From Narthecium ossifragum (Eukaryota > Streptophyta > Magnoliopsida > Dioscoreales > Nartheciaceae): a stretch of 64,000 nucleotides of DNA. The first letter of the stretch is position 1, and every line of letters starts with the position of its first letter. The stretch spans positions 14,316,061 to 14,380,060 of the forward strand of contig OY986967.1 of assembly GCA_963920575.1 (NCBI GenBank), written 5' to 3'. Of this stretch, positions 10,707 through 20,294 are shown one piece after another. The notes under the pieces were generated by a model that was not told the DNA's origin, made no database searches, and was given only the letters and a program-made list of their open reading frames with translations. Made by a program: the position numbers and the translations under genes.

Positions 10707-11163
10707 TGAAGGTCCACGAGGGGGGGTGAATTGGACTCTTTTCGAAAAACTAGATTAATGGAAAAATCAGGTAGGAGAGATCTAACACCTTAAATGCTTG
10801 TAGATGAGATAAAACTAATGTAAATCAGCATGTAAGAATTCTATGAAAGAAGGGTTAGAGAGATAGCACCGATTTTACAGTGCTTCGACCCAACTCTTGG
10901 TCTACGTCCTCTTCTCTCAAGGTCCTCTTTGAGGTTCCACTACTTGCAAATCTTTACAAGCCTGTTCTCCAAGCTTCCTGGTGCTTAGTAACCTTACAAT
11001 CATAGCCAACATCTGTTGGATTACTCTCAATGTACTTCTTCGCACTCGAAGAAGATTTACAAAGGTTGTAGCTCAAAGGAAATGAGTAGTAAACTCTTGC
11101 TTAGACTTGCTCAAATGATCTCAGAAATATCAATAATCGTTATGGCAAGTTTACAATAAAGAA

Positions 11164-11172
11164 CTATTTATA
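11164..11172 (-). promoter_or_regulatory. TATA box of SIRE LTR
   Basis: CTATTTATA on the + strand reads TATAAATAG in the LTR sense. It is about 70 bp downstream (in LTR sense) of the TCGA array, the same order as in Ath-1. Confidence 0.55.
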
Positions 11173-11241
11173 TTTGGCCTTCAACCAGCTCAAAAAGCAC
11201 CTCCAACGGCTCCCTACAACTCTCCAACGGCTAGTTTTTTA

Positions 11242-11598
11242 GTCGATCCGCCCATCGACCGCCGTATCGACCGTGAGCCTATGTTGTGAAAAATGCATCC
11301 CAGGGTTGATGCTCCGATAGACCGTCACTTCTTCACTTTCCATTATCATACTCCACGGTCGACGGTCACATCGTCCGTCGGATCGTCCGTGAGACTACAA
11401 CATTTAAAACGACAAAATCCAAACGCCACAGTCGACCGGTCGATCGACCGTGAGGCTCTGTCAAGAAAATGGCTTCCTAGTGTCGATGTTCCGATCAACT
11501 ACGAGCCAACATTTCATTATGCCAAGTTAGGTGCATCCACCGTGCAACCCCGCGGTCGATCCATGGATCGACCATCGCATTCCTACGGTTGATCCATG
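11242..11598 (-). repeat. TCGA-hairpin array in SIRE U3
   Basis: Units such as GGTCGACGGTCACATCG and ACAGTCGACCGGTCGATCG are joined by the spacer GAGGCTCTGTCAAGAAAATG. That spacer lies on the + strand here, opposite to transcription of this LTR, whereas in Ath-1 it lies in the transcribed sense. The array thus occurs in both orientations relative to its promoter. Confidence 0.75.
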
Positions 11599-11729
11599 CA
11601 TCGACTGTCAGTACAATAATTCCTCAAATATTTAATTTAAGGCTTCCAATTAAATGGGTAATAAATATTAAACATATAGTTTATCCTTTAATGTATATTG
11701 GCATCATCAAAACAAGGTTAGGATCAACA

Positions 11730-11890
11730 ATCTCCTCCTTTTTGATGATGGTTGTCCCTTTTAAATGTGATGATAAAATATTTAAAGCTCCCCCTTAATC
11801 TATGCATCGATTCCTTTCTTAAAAAGAGTTCTAAAGTGAATTCTCAAGATGCACACAAAAGCCATATATGTTACGAGCGGTCTACTCGTG
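11730..11890 (-). other. SIRE polypurine tract and 3' internal remnant
   Basis: In the - strand sense a tail containing CCATCATCAAAAAGGAGGAGAT abuts the LTR start. This is the usual SIRE plus-strand primer context. Another 100 bp of AT-rich internal sequence follows before similarity is lost near 11880. Confidence 0.55.
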
Positions 11891-12987
11891 ATCCTCTCGT
11901 AATGGGTCTCTACTGCTCCAATCGATCAGAATCGGCCTGATCGGACTTGATTTGAGTCCAATGGGCTGAAGCTGGATCGAATCTGGTTCAGATCTGGCTC
12001 AGATTGGGGTAGGACTCGACTGGGTCAAGTCTGGATTGGTTGATTGGCTCTTGGAATTGAATCTGGCTCGGATTGGGCTAAGTGGCTTGGCTGAAACGGC
12101 TAGGAGTGGGTTAAGTGGCTGAACCTAATTAGATTGGGCTGAACCAGCCTGGATCCAACGGCTGAGGATCGCCGGAGTGGATCGCCGGCGTAGGAGCGGC
12201 GGCGGCGGTCGGGATACTTCCAGGAAGGGTCGCCTGGAGGTGGGGATGAGATCCGAAGGGTTGGATTGGTCGGAGAATGGCTGGATCAAAGGGATCTTGG
12301 AGGTGGCCGGCGGTGGGTTTAGAGGGGATCGACGTCGGGGACGAAGGCGAGGCTCGGGCATGGCTTAGAAGGGTTGGGATCGATTTAGGGAGGTCGGCCG
12401 GGAACTGGGGAGGGATCTGGGGGGTTAATGGCGGTCGGGGTCGTGGACGACGGCGGCGGCTGTGAAGTGGGGAATGACGGGGATTCCGCCGGAGAAGACG
12501 ATGTGGGCGATGGAGGGGTTGGTCGGAGTTGTGGGAGATAGGCGAAGTCGGTGGTGACCTTGGTTGGCGACGGGGGCGGCCGGAGAGGGCTTGACGGAGG
12601 AGATCGGCGGGAGCGAGGGTACGACTTGAGGAGGGAGACGATGAATAGTGCGGGTGACGTGGCGGTGGGGTCGCTGACGTGGCGGAGAGAGAAAGTGACG
12701 GGGGAAAGAGAAACACTGGTGGAGGCGGTGCCGGCTGCGGGGAAGATGACCGACGGAGAAGAAGATGGATCTATGGTAGATATCGGGTGGAAGCTATATT
12801 ATCTCTACTCCTATGATATTCTACTCCTATGATATTCTACTCCTATGATAATTTATTAACTACTCTTAATCATTCATCTCATCATTCATCATCATAACCT
12901 AATACAAACTACTAAGGTCCTTTTATAGAGACCTTGACAGAGTCCTAATCCACTAGAAAACCCCCTTGCTTGATTAGCAAGTAATAA
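11891..12987. other. Flank DNA with GC-rich block, no clear gene
   Basis: 11930-12130 is a cryptic repeat of phrases like ATCTGGCTCAGATTGGG. 12140-12780 is GC-rich and CpG-rich (CGGCGG, GTCGGGG), with overlapping low-complexity ORFs on both strands and no recognisable domain. It could be a CpG-rich promoter or untranslated region of a displaced gene. The flank continues at 22578 after the Tekay insertion. Confidence 0.35.
12805..12850 (+). repeat. Tandem repeat, 16-bp unit, three copies
   Basis: CTACTCCTATGATATT is repeated at 12805, 12821 and 12837, the last copy being incomplete. Confidence 0.9.
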
Positions 12988-14298
12988 TGTCGCGCCCCGA
13001 CCCGCGTAGGCCCAACCGGGCCGGGCGACGCGAACCGGAACTTAACCTACTGCGGAAATTTGGCGAGGTTTCCCTCTAATCGTAGTGGTTACCCTAATAA
13101 GCATAATCATCCTGTAATATACAACAATTATAAAGCTCAACACACAAAGCTGGAATATAGTACAAATCCTCAAACAGGGAATGTTATACAAAATCGCTCC
13201 CGTAGGAGACTATCTAACCAAGGTGTACACGGACAGATCACAGCTCCTCAAGCTCCGCCAGACGCCGCCACGTCACCGAACACCTGCCCGGTAGGGGCAA
13301 CCGAAGAAGAGCTAGCGCCAGCACCTGCAAAACGCAGCCCGGGTAGGTGTGAGCACTAAGCTCAGCAGGGACACTACACTACGACACTCACAAAGAAAGG
13401 GAACACAACAGTGTCGTCCCCAAGCAAAGCCTAGGTGTATCACAGGGGTCCCATAACCCCACCGGATACCCCTGAGAGCCCCAGTCGTGGTCTTCCAGCG
13501 AACTGGTCACACACTGAGTCACACTCAGTAAGACAGGAAACGGCACTGCCAACTCACGACAGGATCCAGGGCACTGTCGGCGGGTAGCACCGCTGGGTAG
13601 TCACACCTGCCACCCAAGAGTTCTAGAAGGATTGGGTACCGGCTACACCACGACTTGGCTCAAGGCCGACACGACCTCTAAACATCAAGCACAACAGTAT
13701 TCATGTCCAACTAATCCTATCATCGAAAAGACTGAATACTACAAATCGAGTCCTGGACCAAGCTACCCGCACGGTCCTAAGAGATAGATCCGGGCTACCC
13801 GGAAGCCCCGGATCGGCAACGCCCTAACAGATGCAACTAATGCACAACACAATGCATGCTATGAACATGCGCAGAAAAGATACATGTAAGCATGCAGCAG
13901 GATGTGATGATATAAATACAAGGTCTGGGCACGGCACCCTGCCGGCCCGGGGTGGTGAACAGATAAATAAGGTCTAAGGACTGCTGCAGTGGTACCACTA
14001 CCAACCGCCAGCAGTCCACACAACACCTGCACCGGGAAACAACCCCGCAAACAACAGTTCACAATGTGCAACAAGTAATGTGGCCCTCGGCGAACGCCGG
14101 CGTGAGAGGCTAGGGAAAGCAGTAGGGCCACCCGCCCGTTTATTCTAAACATCCCAGGAGTCATCACTCCCCCGGTTCACCACTGCCCCTATATAGGGCT
14201 AACATGCTTAATGTTATGTACAAGGTATAAAACAATAAAGAAAACCAACATACAAAGCCCCTTGGGCAAAACTAGTCAAAACCCTCTCTTCTACCAAA

Positions 14299-14600
14299 GG
14301 ATCGATCATCCCCTAGGGTAGGATCAATCCTCTCAGCAACAGAGAGTAAAGCCTCACTGTCGAGACAAAAGGATCGATCCTTCCTCTCAGGGGGATCGAT
14401 CATTTTCGCGACAGAGAGCACCCTTCAGATCGCACCACGAGTGATCGATCCTTCCTCACAGGAGGATCGATCCTCTTCGCGACGAAGGACAGCCATGCTC
14501 CCCAAGAACCAGGATCGATCCTCACCAAGCTCGTGATCGATCCTTCATCGGGCGGAGCATGACCAACCCAGAAGATTGATCCTTCCTCAAGGGAAGATCG
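14299..14600 (-). repeat. GATCGATC palindrome array, R/U5 side of Tekay LTR
   Basis: At least eight palindromes share the GATCGATC core with symmetric flanks (AGGATCGATCCT, GGGATCGATC and others). They are separated by spacers with GCGACAGAGAGCACCC and CCAAGAACCAGG. A further short array upstream of the TATA box lies at 14976-15078. Some units show GATCAATC or GATTGATC, consistent with CpG deamination. Confidence 0.85.
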
Positions 14601-14946
14601 ATCATGATGGGTTCCGCGGCGTCCTTCCGGCGAAGAATACCGCCGGAAGAGACAACCAAAAACCACGAAACTCTGGGATCTGATAGATCAGGATCGCACG
14701 AGTCCAAAACCGGTTAAAACACAAGAAACCAACATGCTAATCACAAGATCTAAGCATTAAATCACAGATCAAACCGGAAAACTCAAAACCCCGAAGAGAG
14801 ATGTCGGTAGGATCCCTACCGGAGCAAACGCAGCTTAGATCCAAGCAGCTAGGCCTTTGATCGTCCTCAACGCCTTCGAAAATCCCAAGATCCGAGCTCA
14901 AATCGCCGGGTTTCCAAAAGGATTTGAAGGAAGAAGGTTCGTCTGC

Positions 14947-14953
14947 TTTATAG
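14947..14953 (-). promoter_or_regulatory. TATA motif of Tekay 3' LTR
   Basis: CTATAAA in the LTR sense, in the conserved context TTTGCCTATAAAGCAGACG. The same motif occurs in most Tekay LTR copies of the window; the copy at 30419 has CTGTAAA instead. Confidence 0.65.
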
Positions 14954-15287
14954 GCAAACGAACCGACCTATGAAGGATCGATCCTTACCCAAGGAAGGAT
15001 CGATCACCTCATGACGATCTCACTTAACTTTCTGGCACAAGAGGATCGATCTCTTAGCTAGAGAGGATCGATCCTTTGTGTGCTAAAAGCTAAACTTAGG
15101 CGAGAATTCAAGCCTAAGTCCGGATCTTTCGATCCCGGGTCCCACTAACCATCGTAAGCAAACATTACCACAAACAAGGTCAGTGTGTGTACAAGCGCGA
15201 GTGTGGAACTAGCCGACAAGGTGCAATTTACCAAATTGCCCTTGCGGTCCACAGCGAGCCACAGGAGGGGAGGGACGGGTCCTCACA

Positions 15288-15300
15288 TCCTATTACCCTT
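15288..15300 (-). other. Tekay polypurine tract
   Basis: AAGGGTAATAGGA in the element sense directly abuts the 3' LTR start TGTGAGG. The copy at 36858-36870 has AAGGGTATTAGGA at the same place. Confidence 0.7.
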
Positions 15301-15359
15301 AAAAGAAATCTCGTCCCGAGATTCGATAAAGGTAGGGCTCGGAACAAAGGAAAGCTACA

Positions 15360-16499
15360 CTAGCAGACAGGACAAAAGGTACCTTGAGAAGAAAACAGAT
15401 GTGGATACTCCTGCCGCATGCGCGTCTCGCGCTCCCAAGTCATCTCCTCGACGCCTCTGTGCCTCCACAGTACCTTGACCAAGGGAATCGTCTTGCCCCG
15501 CAAGACCTGATCCCTCTGGTCAAGTACGCAAACTGGCTGGTCAACAAAAGTCGCGTCTGCCTCAAGCTCAATGTCATCCACTCTGACGACATGAGACGGG
15601 TCTGGATGATACTTCCTCAGCATCGACACGTGGAAAGTCGGGTGCACAGCTGACATGTGCTGAGGAAGATCAAGGCGGTAAGCTACCTCGCCGACCCTCT
15701 CTAGGATCTCGAACGGTCCGACGAACCTCGGAGCCAACTTGCCCCCGCTACCAAACCTAACAGACCCTCTGTACGGTGCTGCCCTCAGGAACACACTGTC
15801 GCCAACTGCGAACTCAAGCGGTCGTCGCCTCCGATCTGCATAGCTCTTCTGCCGACTCTGAGCCGTCAGAAGCCTCTGCCTGATCTGTACTAACCTCTCT
15901 GACGACCTCCTGACGATGTCTGGACCGGTGAGTGAAGCCTCTCCAACCTCTGTCCAGCAAACTGGGGAACGACACGGCCTACCGTACAACGCCTCGAAAG
16001 GTGCTACTCCAAGACTGGACTGGTAGCTGTTGTCGTAGGCGAACTCCACCAAGGGAACGTGCTCCTCCCAGCTGCCTCTTGCGTCGAGGACACATGCTCG
16101 CAGCATGTCCTCCAAGATCTGGATCGTCCGCTCTGACTGCCCGTCGGTCTGCGGATGGAACGCTGTACTAAACGTCAGGAGTGTGCCGACAGCCTCCTGA
16201 AAGCCTCGCCAGATCCTGCTAGTGAACCTGGGGTCTCGGTCTGACACGATAGATACTGGCACTCCGTGTAGTCTGACTACCTCTCTGACGTACAAACCGG
16301 CCAACCTGTCAGACGTGTCTGTCACCCGCATAGGCAGGAAGTGCGCTGATTTGGTCAATCGATCAACGATGACCCAAATCGCGTCATTCCCCCTAGGAGA
16401 CCTCAGTAGTCCGGTCATGAAGTCCATCGTGATGTGCTCTGCCTTGACCTTCTGACAGGTAAGGCAGCGCGATACGAACTCCGTCACTGCCCTCTTCAT
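15360..16499 (-). CDS. Tekay integrase core and chromodomain (3' part of Gag-Pol)
   Basis: This 379-residue segment is in the same frame as 16533-20126 and separated from it only by a stop codon and ten or so codons. It begins within the integrase zinc finger (Cys12, Cys15 in RCLTCQ). It carries the DDE catalytic core: Asp26 in ITMDFMTG, Asp87 in [10 protein letters not shown] and Glu123 in GQSERT. Then come the C-terminal barrel (GGKLAPRFVGPFEIL, about 252-266) and a Tekay-type chromodomain (about 305-370, VCVLDQRD, VKVLWRH, EEMTWERE), which in this lineage guides insertion to heterochromatin. Relative to the copies at 34200 and 35900 it lacks 19 residues just before the first catalytic Asp; the deletion lies between two GAGCAC direct repeats. 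That removes a conserved Trp-containing strand and probably abolishes activity. Confidence 0.9.
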   Translation of the reverse strand: MKRAVTEFVSRCLTCQKVKAEHITMDFMTGLLRSPRGNDAIWVIVDRLTKSAHFLPMRVTDTSDRLAGLYVREVVRLHGVPVSIVSDRDPRFTSRIWRGFQEAVGTLLTFSTAFHPQTDGQSERTIQILEDMLRACVLDARGSWEEHVPLVEFAYDNSYQSSLGVAPFEALYGRPCRSPVCWTEVGEASLTGPDIVRRSSERLVQIRQRLLTAQSRQKSYADRRRRPLEFAVGDSVFLRAAPYRGSVRFGSGGKLAPRFVGPFEILERVGEVAYRLDLPQHMSAVHPTFHVSMLRKYHPDPSHVVRVDDIELEADATFVDQPVCVLDQRDQVLRGKTIPLVKVLWRHRGVEEMTWERETRMRQEYPHLFSSQGTFCPVC

Positions 16500-16532
16500 C
16501 CCGCGCCACCAGAACTGTCGCCGAAGATCCTG

Positions 16533-19500
16533 TTACATCTTGATGCCGCCGGGATGAACTGCAAAGCGAGAGTGATGGAACTCTCGCAGGACGTCGTCAC
16601 GAAGAACTGGGTCTGCTGGAACCGCTACTCTGCCTCGGAACCGTAGCCCTCCGTCTGGAGATACTGTCCAGTCTCCGTCTGTGCCCTCTGTGCCCGCTGA
16701 GGTGCGTAACTCCTCGAGCTCTGCGTCGCTGCGCTGCGCCTCTACCACCCTGGTCAGTACCGCTGGCATGCTCTGCACTGCATAGAGGAAGCTGCTGGAT
16801 CCCCGATCCTCAAACTCTAGCCCCAACTGGCCTGCTGTCTCGAGTGCCTGCCACTGCCGCGCTGACAACCCTGCAACTGCTGCTCTGGTGTCTCTCACCT
16901 GCCTGCTCAGCGCGTCTGCGACAACGTTTGCCTTACCAGGATGGTAATGCAACTCGAAGTCGTAGTCCTCCAGTAGCTCCATCCAGCGTCGCTGCCTCAG
17001 GTTGAGGTCACGTTGGGTGAAAACGTGCCTCAAACTCTTATGGTCCGAGAAGACTGAGAACTTCTCGCCATAGAGGTAGTGCCGCCAGGTCTTCAGGGCG
17101 AAGACCACTGCTGCTAGCTCCAAGTCGTGGGTCGGATAGTTTCTCTCATGGTTCTTCAGCTGGCGAGAACCATAGGAAACTACGTGCCCCTCCTGCATAA
17201 GGACACACCCCAAACCCTCACCGCTGGTGTCGCAGTAGACACTGTAACCAACGCCTCGCTCGGGGATGATAAGCACCGGTGCACTGGTCAACCTGGTCCT
17301 CAGCTGCACGAAAGCCTGCTCACAAGCATCATCCCACACGAACGGGACGGCCTTCTGTGTCAGTCTGGTCAACGGTCCGATGACTCTGGAGAAGTCCCGC
17401 ACGAACCGCCTGTAGTAGCCCGCCAAGCCCAGGAAACTGCGGACCTCGAACACTGTCCTCGGTCTCTGCCACTGTACCACGGCCTCGACCTTGGAGGGGT
17501 CAACTGAGATCCCTGCTGCCGACACCACGTGTCCAAGGAATCCCACCTGTGCAAGCCAGAACTCGCACTTGGAGGCCTTGGCAAAAAGCCGATGCCTCCG
17601 AAGTAGCTGCAACACTGTCGCCAAGTGCCGCTCGTGCTCCGCCTCTGACCGGGAGTAGATAAGGATGTCGTCGACGAAGACCACCACGAACTCATCTAGG
17701 AAAGGCCGGAAGATCCTCTGCATGAGATCCATGAACGCTGCTGGTGCGTTCGTCAGCCCAAACGGCATTACCACGAACTCGTACAGGCCGTACCGAGTCC
17801 GGAATGCCGTCTTCGGGTTGTCGCAATCCCGAACCCTCAACTGGTGGTAGCCAGTGCGGAGGTCGATCTTCGAGAACACTGAAGATCCTCGAAGCTGGTC
17901 AAACAGGTCGTCGATCCGCGGCATCGGATACCTGTTCTTCACCATCACCCTGTTGAGCCGCCTGTAGTCTATGCAAAGTCGAAGGGTACCATCCTTCTTC
18001 TTTGCGAACAACACTGGCGCCCCGCAGGGAGACATGCTGGGACGGATGAACCCTCTGCTAGTCAGCTCATCTAACTGGGTCCTCAGCTCGCTCTGCTCTG
18101 CTGGTGCCATCCTGAAAGCCGGGAGAGAGATCGGTGCGGTACCTGGTACTAGGTCGATCTCGAAGTCGACCTCTCTGGACGGTGGAAGCCCTGGCAACAC
18201 CTCGGGGAACACGTCCGCAAAGTCGCACACGATCCTCGGAAAACTGCACTGCTGCTGCACTCCATCAGAACCGGACAAGGACAGGCTGGCCAACAAGGCT
18301 GAAAGCTCGCTGCCATGCCTTCCCACACCACAAGCAAAGGAATCGGTGGAGAACCGATCCCCCAACAGCACAAACCGTGTCCCGTCGGGTGTCCAAGCAA
18401 CCACCCTCCGGCGACCACAGTCGATGACGGCCCGGTATGCTGCCAACCAGTCCATACCGAGTATCACGTCAAAGCCGGTCATGTCTAACACCCGCAGGTC
18501 TAGACAGACACGGAGGCCTCCAACCTCCAAGGAACAAGATCGGCAGACCCGGTCCACCCTGACCGTCCCGCCGATCGGTGAGTCTACAGACTGTGCCACC
18601 TCTAGCCGACTCGTCTCTAATCCTAGCGATGCCACGCACATGCTAGCAATGTAGGAATGAGACGCCCCAGAGTCTATCAGCACATCTACCAAAGAACTAG
18701 AAAGCTGAAAGATACCTCTGAGGACGGACGGCTCTGCTGCGGTCTGCTGGTACTGCTGAGGCTGGTGGTACTGCAACTGCTGCTGACACTGCAACGGCTG
18801 CTGGAACTGCAACGGCTGCTGGTACTGCAACGGCTGCTGGAACTGCAACGGCTGCTGGTACTGCAACGGCTGCTGGTACTGCGGTGGCGGCTGGTACAAC
18901 TGCACGGTGTCCAGCTGCTCACGCACTGGGAGGGCAAACACCTGCCCCCGTCGGCCGCCTCCGCCCCTGGGACGCCCCGGTCCCACCCCTGATCCGCGCC
19001 CGCCACTGCTCCCCTGCCAAGCACCGGACCCTCCGCCTCTACTGCCCTGCGGCACTGCGCCTCGCGCTCCTCGCTGGGGACAGTCTCTACGGAAGTGCCC
19101 TAGCTTCCCGCAGAGAAAACACGGGCCTGACGCGCCATCAGGCGACTGACCCTGGCTCCCCCCTGACGAAGCCTGCCCATATGGCCCGGCTGCCAGTAAG
19201 TACGGGGCTGGTGGACTCGGTAGTGCCTGCTGGTACTGCTGCACGCGCGGCGGCTGCTGAAAGGGCCGCGGACGCCGCTGCTGTCCCCTGCCGAACCCAC
19301 CCCTGCCCTGGGGTCGCTGCTGTGCGCTGGTGGGAGGTACCGGTGGAACTGCCCGGTACCTGTCATCCCGCAACTGCGCCTCCACTGACAAGGCGCAGTT
19401 CAGGATCGTCGGGTACGCCTGGAAGCAGTGTGAGCTGGTCTGCCGCCGGATCTCTGGCCTGAGTCCCCACTCGAACTGCCGCACCCTGGCTACGGGGTCT

Positions 19501-20126
19501 GCTGCAACTGCCCCCGCAAAACGGACAAGCTGGGTAAACCTGGAGGCGTACTGCTGAACTGTGCGAGTACCCTGCAGAAGGGACTGGTACTCGCGGGTCA
19601 GGGCGTCACGCGCACTAGCTGGAAAGTGCACGTCTAGGAACATCGCCCTGAACTCCTCCCACAGCGGCAACTCTCCGCCACTGGTGTGCCGGACAGTGCG
19701 CCACCAGTCGCGTGCCTCGCCGTCAAGCTGGAACGCTGCGAGGGTGACCCGAACCCGGTCATCCTCGACGAAGAGAGCCTCTAGGACGCACGTGACTCCG
19801 TCAAGCCACTCGTCCGCTGCAGTCGGGTCTCCAGTCCTACCACTGAACCTAGGAGGGTTCAGCCGCTGGAAAGCCATTGAGATGGCCACCGAGGCCTGTC
19901 CGCCAACAGGAACGGGGGCCTCCTCCTCGGCGAGGAAGACCTCCGCCTGCGCGACCGAAACAGTCGCTGGTGATGGTACAGTGCGTCTAGCCCGGACCAC
20001 CCTGACAGGAACCGTCCCGTCTGGTCGGGCGGGTCGACCAGGTCGTGCCCCACCTCGACCGGCAACCGGAGGTCGGACGCGAGCTCCCGACATCTGCACG
20101 ATCACCAACAACAAACGAGTTGCCAC
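16533..20126 (-). CDS. Tekay Gag-protease-RT-RNase H (5' part of Gag-Pol)
   Basis: This 1197-residue frame ends at a TAA (16533-16535 region; TAC in sister copies, so one substitution). Domains in order: Gag capsid core about 88-255 (PPRFSG, RDWWRTV); zinc knuckle C336-C339-H344-C349 ([14 protein letters not shown]); a Gln-rich hexapeptide repeat about 411-461 ([12 protein letters not shown]); aspartic protease with Asp485 in LIDSGAS; reverse transcriptase about 690-870 with the active site FVDD at 817-820; RNase H about 959-1075 with Asp965, Glu1003, Asp1028 and Asp1071; then the start of the integrase zinc finger (HHSRFAVH). The start ATG at 20126 is the first in frame; an ATG 11 codons later (MSGAR) matches the usual Tekay Gag start. 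It lies 150 bp after the primer site. Confidence 0.92.
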   Translation of the reverse strand: MATRLLLVIVQMSGARVRPPVAGRGGARPGRPARPDGTVPVRVVRARRTVPSPATVSVAQAEVFLAEEEAPVPVGGQASVAISMAFQRLNPPRFSGRTGDPTAADEWLDGVTCVLEALFVEDDRVRVTLAAFQLDGEARDWWRTVRHTSGGELPLWEEFRAMFLDVHFPASARDALTREYQSLLQGTRTVQQYASRFTQLVRFAGAVAADPVARVRQFEWGLRPEIRRQTSSHCFQAYPTILNCALSVEAQLRDDRYRAVPPVPPTSAQQRPQGRGGFGRGQQRRPRPFQQPPRVQQYQQALPSPPAPYLLAAGPYGQASSGGSQGQSPDGASGPCFLCGKLGHFRRDCPQRGARGAVPQGSRGGGSGAWQGSSGGRGSGVGPGRPRGGGGRRGQVFALPVREQLDTVQLYQPPPQYQQPLQYQQPLQFQQPLQYQQPLQFQQPLQCQQQLQYHQPQQYQQTAAEPSVLRGIFQLSSSLVDVLIDSGASHSYIASMCVASLGLETSRLEVAQSVDSPIGGTVRVDRVCRSCSLEVGGLRVCLDLRVLDMTGFDVILGMDWLAAYRAVIDCGRRRVVAWTPDGTRFVLLGDRFSTDSFACGVGRHGSELSALLASLSLSGSDGVQQQCSFPRIVCDFADVFPEVLPGLPPSREVDFEIDLVPGTAPISLPAFRMAPAEQSELRTQLDELTSRGFIRPSMSPCGAPVLFAKKKDGTLRLCIDYRRLNRVMVKNRYPMPRIDDLFDQLRGSSVFSKIDLRTGYHQLRVRDCDNPKTAFRTRYGLYEFVVMPFGLTNAPAAFMDLMQRIFRPFLDEFVVVFVDDILIYSRSEAEHERHLATVLQLLRRHRLFAKASKCEFWLAQVGFLGHVVSAAGISVDPSKVEAVVQWQRPRTVFEVRSFLGLAGYYRRFVRDFSRVIGPLTRLTQKAVPFVWDDACEQAFVQLRTRLTSAPVLIIPERGVGYSVYCDTSGEGLGCVLMQEGHVVSYGSRQLKNHERNYPTHDLELAAVVFALKTWRHYLYGEKFSVFSDHKSLRHVFTQRDLNLRQRRWMELLEDYDFELHYHPGKANVVADALSRQVRDTRAAVAGLSARQWQALETAGQLGLEFEDRGSSSFLYAVQSMPAVLTRVVEAQRSDAELEELRTSAGTEGTDGDWTVSPDGGLRFRGRVAVPADPVLRDDVLREFHHSRFAVHPGGIKM

Positions 20127-20279
20127 TCGTCAGAACGACGAACAAACAGCATTTCAATAAAGCGGAAGACATTCACATCACAAAGAGAGCATGCAAGGAT
20201 GTTCTAGACCTAGAACTATCCCAGTCCACGCTCAGCTCAACCGAAACCTGATCCTAACACCCTGGGATCTACAGCCTAT

Positions 20280-20291
20280 GCTCTGATACCA
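20280..20291 (-). other. Primer binding site, tRNA-iMet
   Basis: TGGTATCAGAGC in the element sense lies three bases inside the 5' LTR end. It is complementary to the 3' end of plant initiator tRNA-Met, the usual primer of Tekay elements. Confidence 0.92.
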
Positions 20292-20294
20292 AGT

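Larger units (their letters stand above)
10707..11729 (-). repeat. SIRE-type (Ty1/copia) LTR
   Basis: Read on the - strand the LTR starts TGTTGATCCTAACC, directly after a purine tract (AAAAAGGAGGAGAT), and ends near ACCCCCCCTCGTGGACCTTCA. Both are hallmarks of SIRE/Maximus LTRs. Length is about 1023 bp. It carries a TATA motif (11164-11172) and a TCGA-hairpin array (11242-11598). No SIRE coding sequence follows on this side beyond a short 3' flank, so the element is truncated. Confidence 0.7.
12988..15287 (-). repeat. Tekay 3' LTR
   Basis: It is 2300 bp, reading TGTGAGGACCCGTCC ... GGGGCGCGACA on the - strand. In sense order it holds a short GATCGATC array (14976-15078), the TATA motif (14947-14953), a second array (14299-14600), a conserved hairpin region (about 14158-14210), the U5 stem-loop GATCCGGG...CCCGGATC (about 13785-13812) and the U5 end. 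Small ORFs inside it (for example 13859-14167) are not genes; the same ones recur in the other LTR. Confidence 0.95.

Noticed and set aside
12129..12716. A 195-codon Pro/Ser/Arg-rich ORF on the - strand.
   Set aside because: GC-rich DNA opens frames on both strands here; there is no domain and the composition is low complexity.
13859..14167. ORFs repeated identically in both Tekay LTRs.
   Set aside because: They are duplicated only because the LTR is; frames are broken in other copies of the same LTR.
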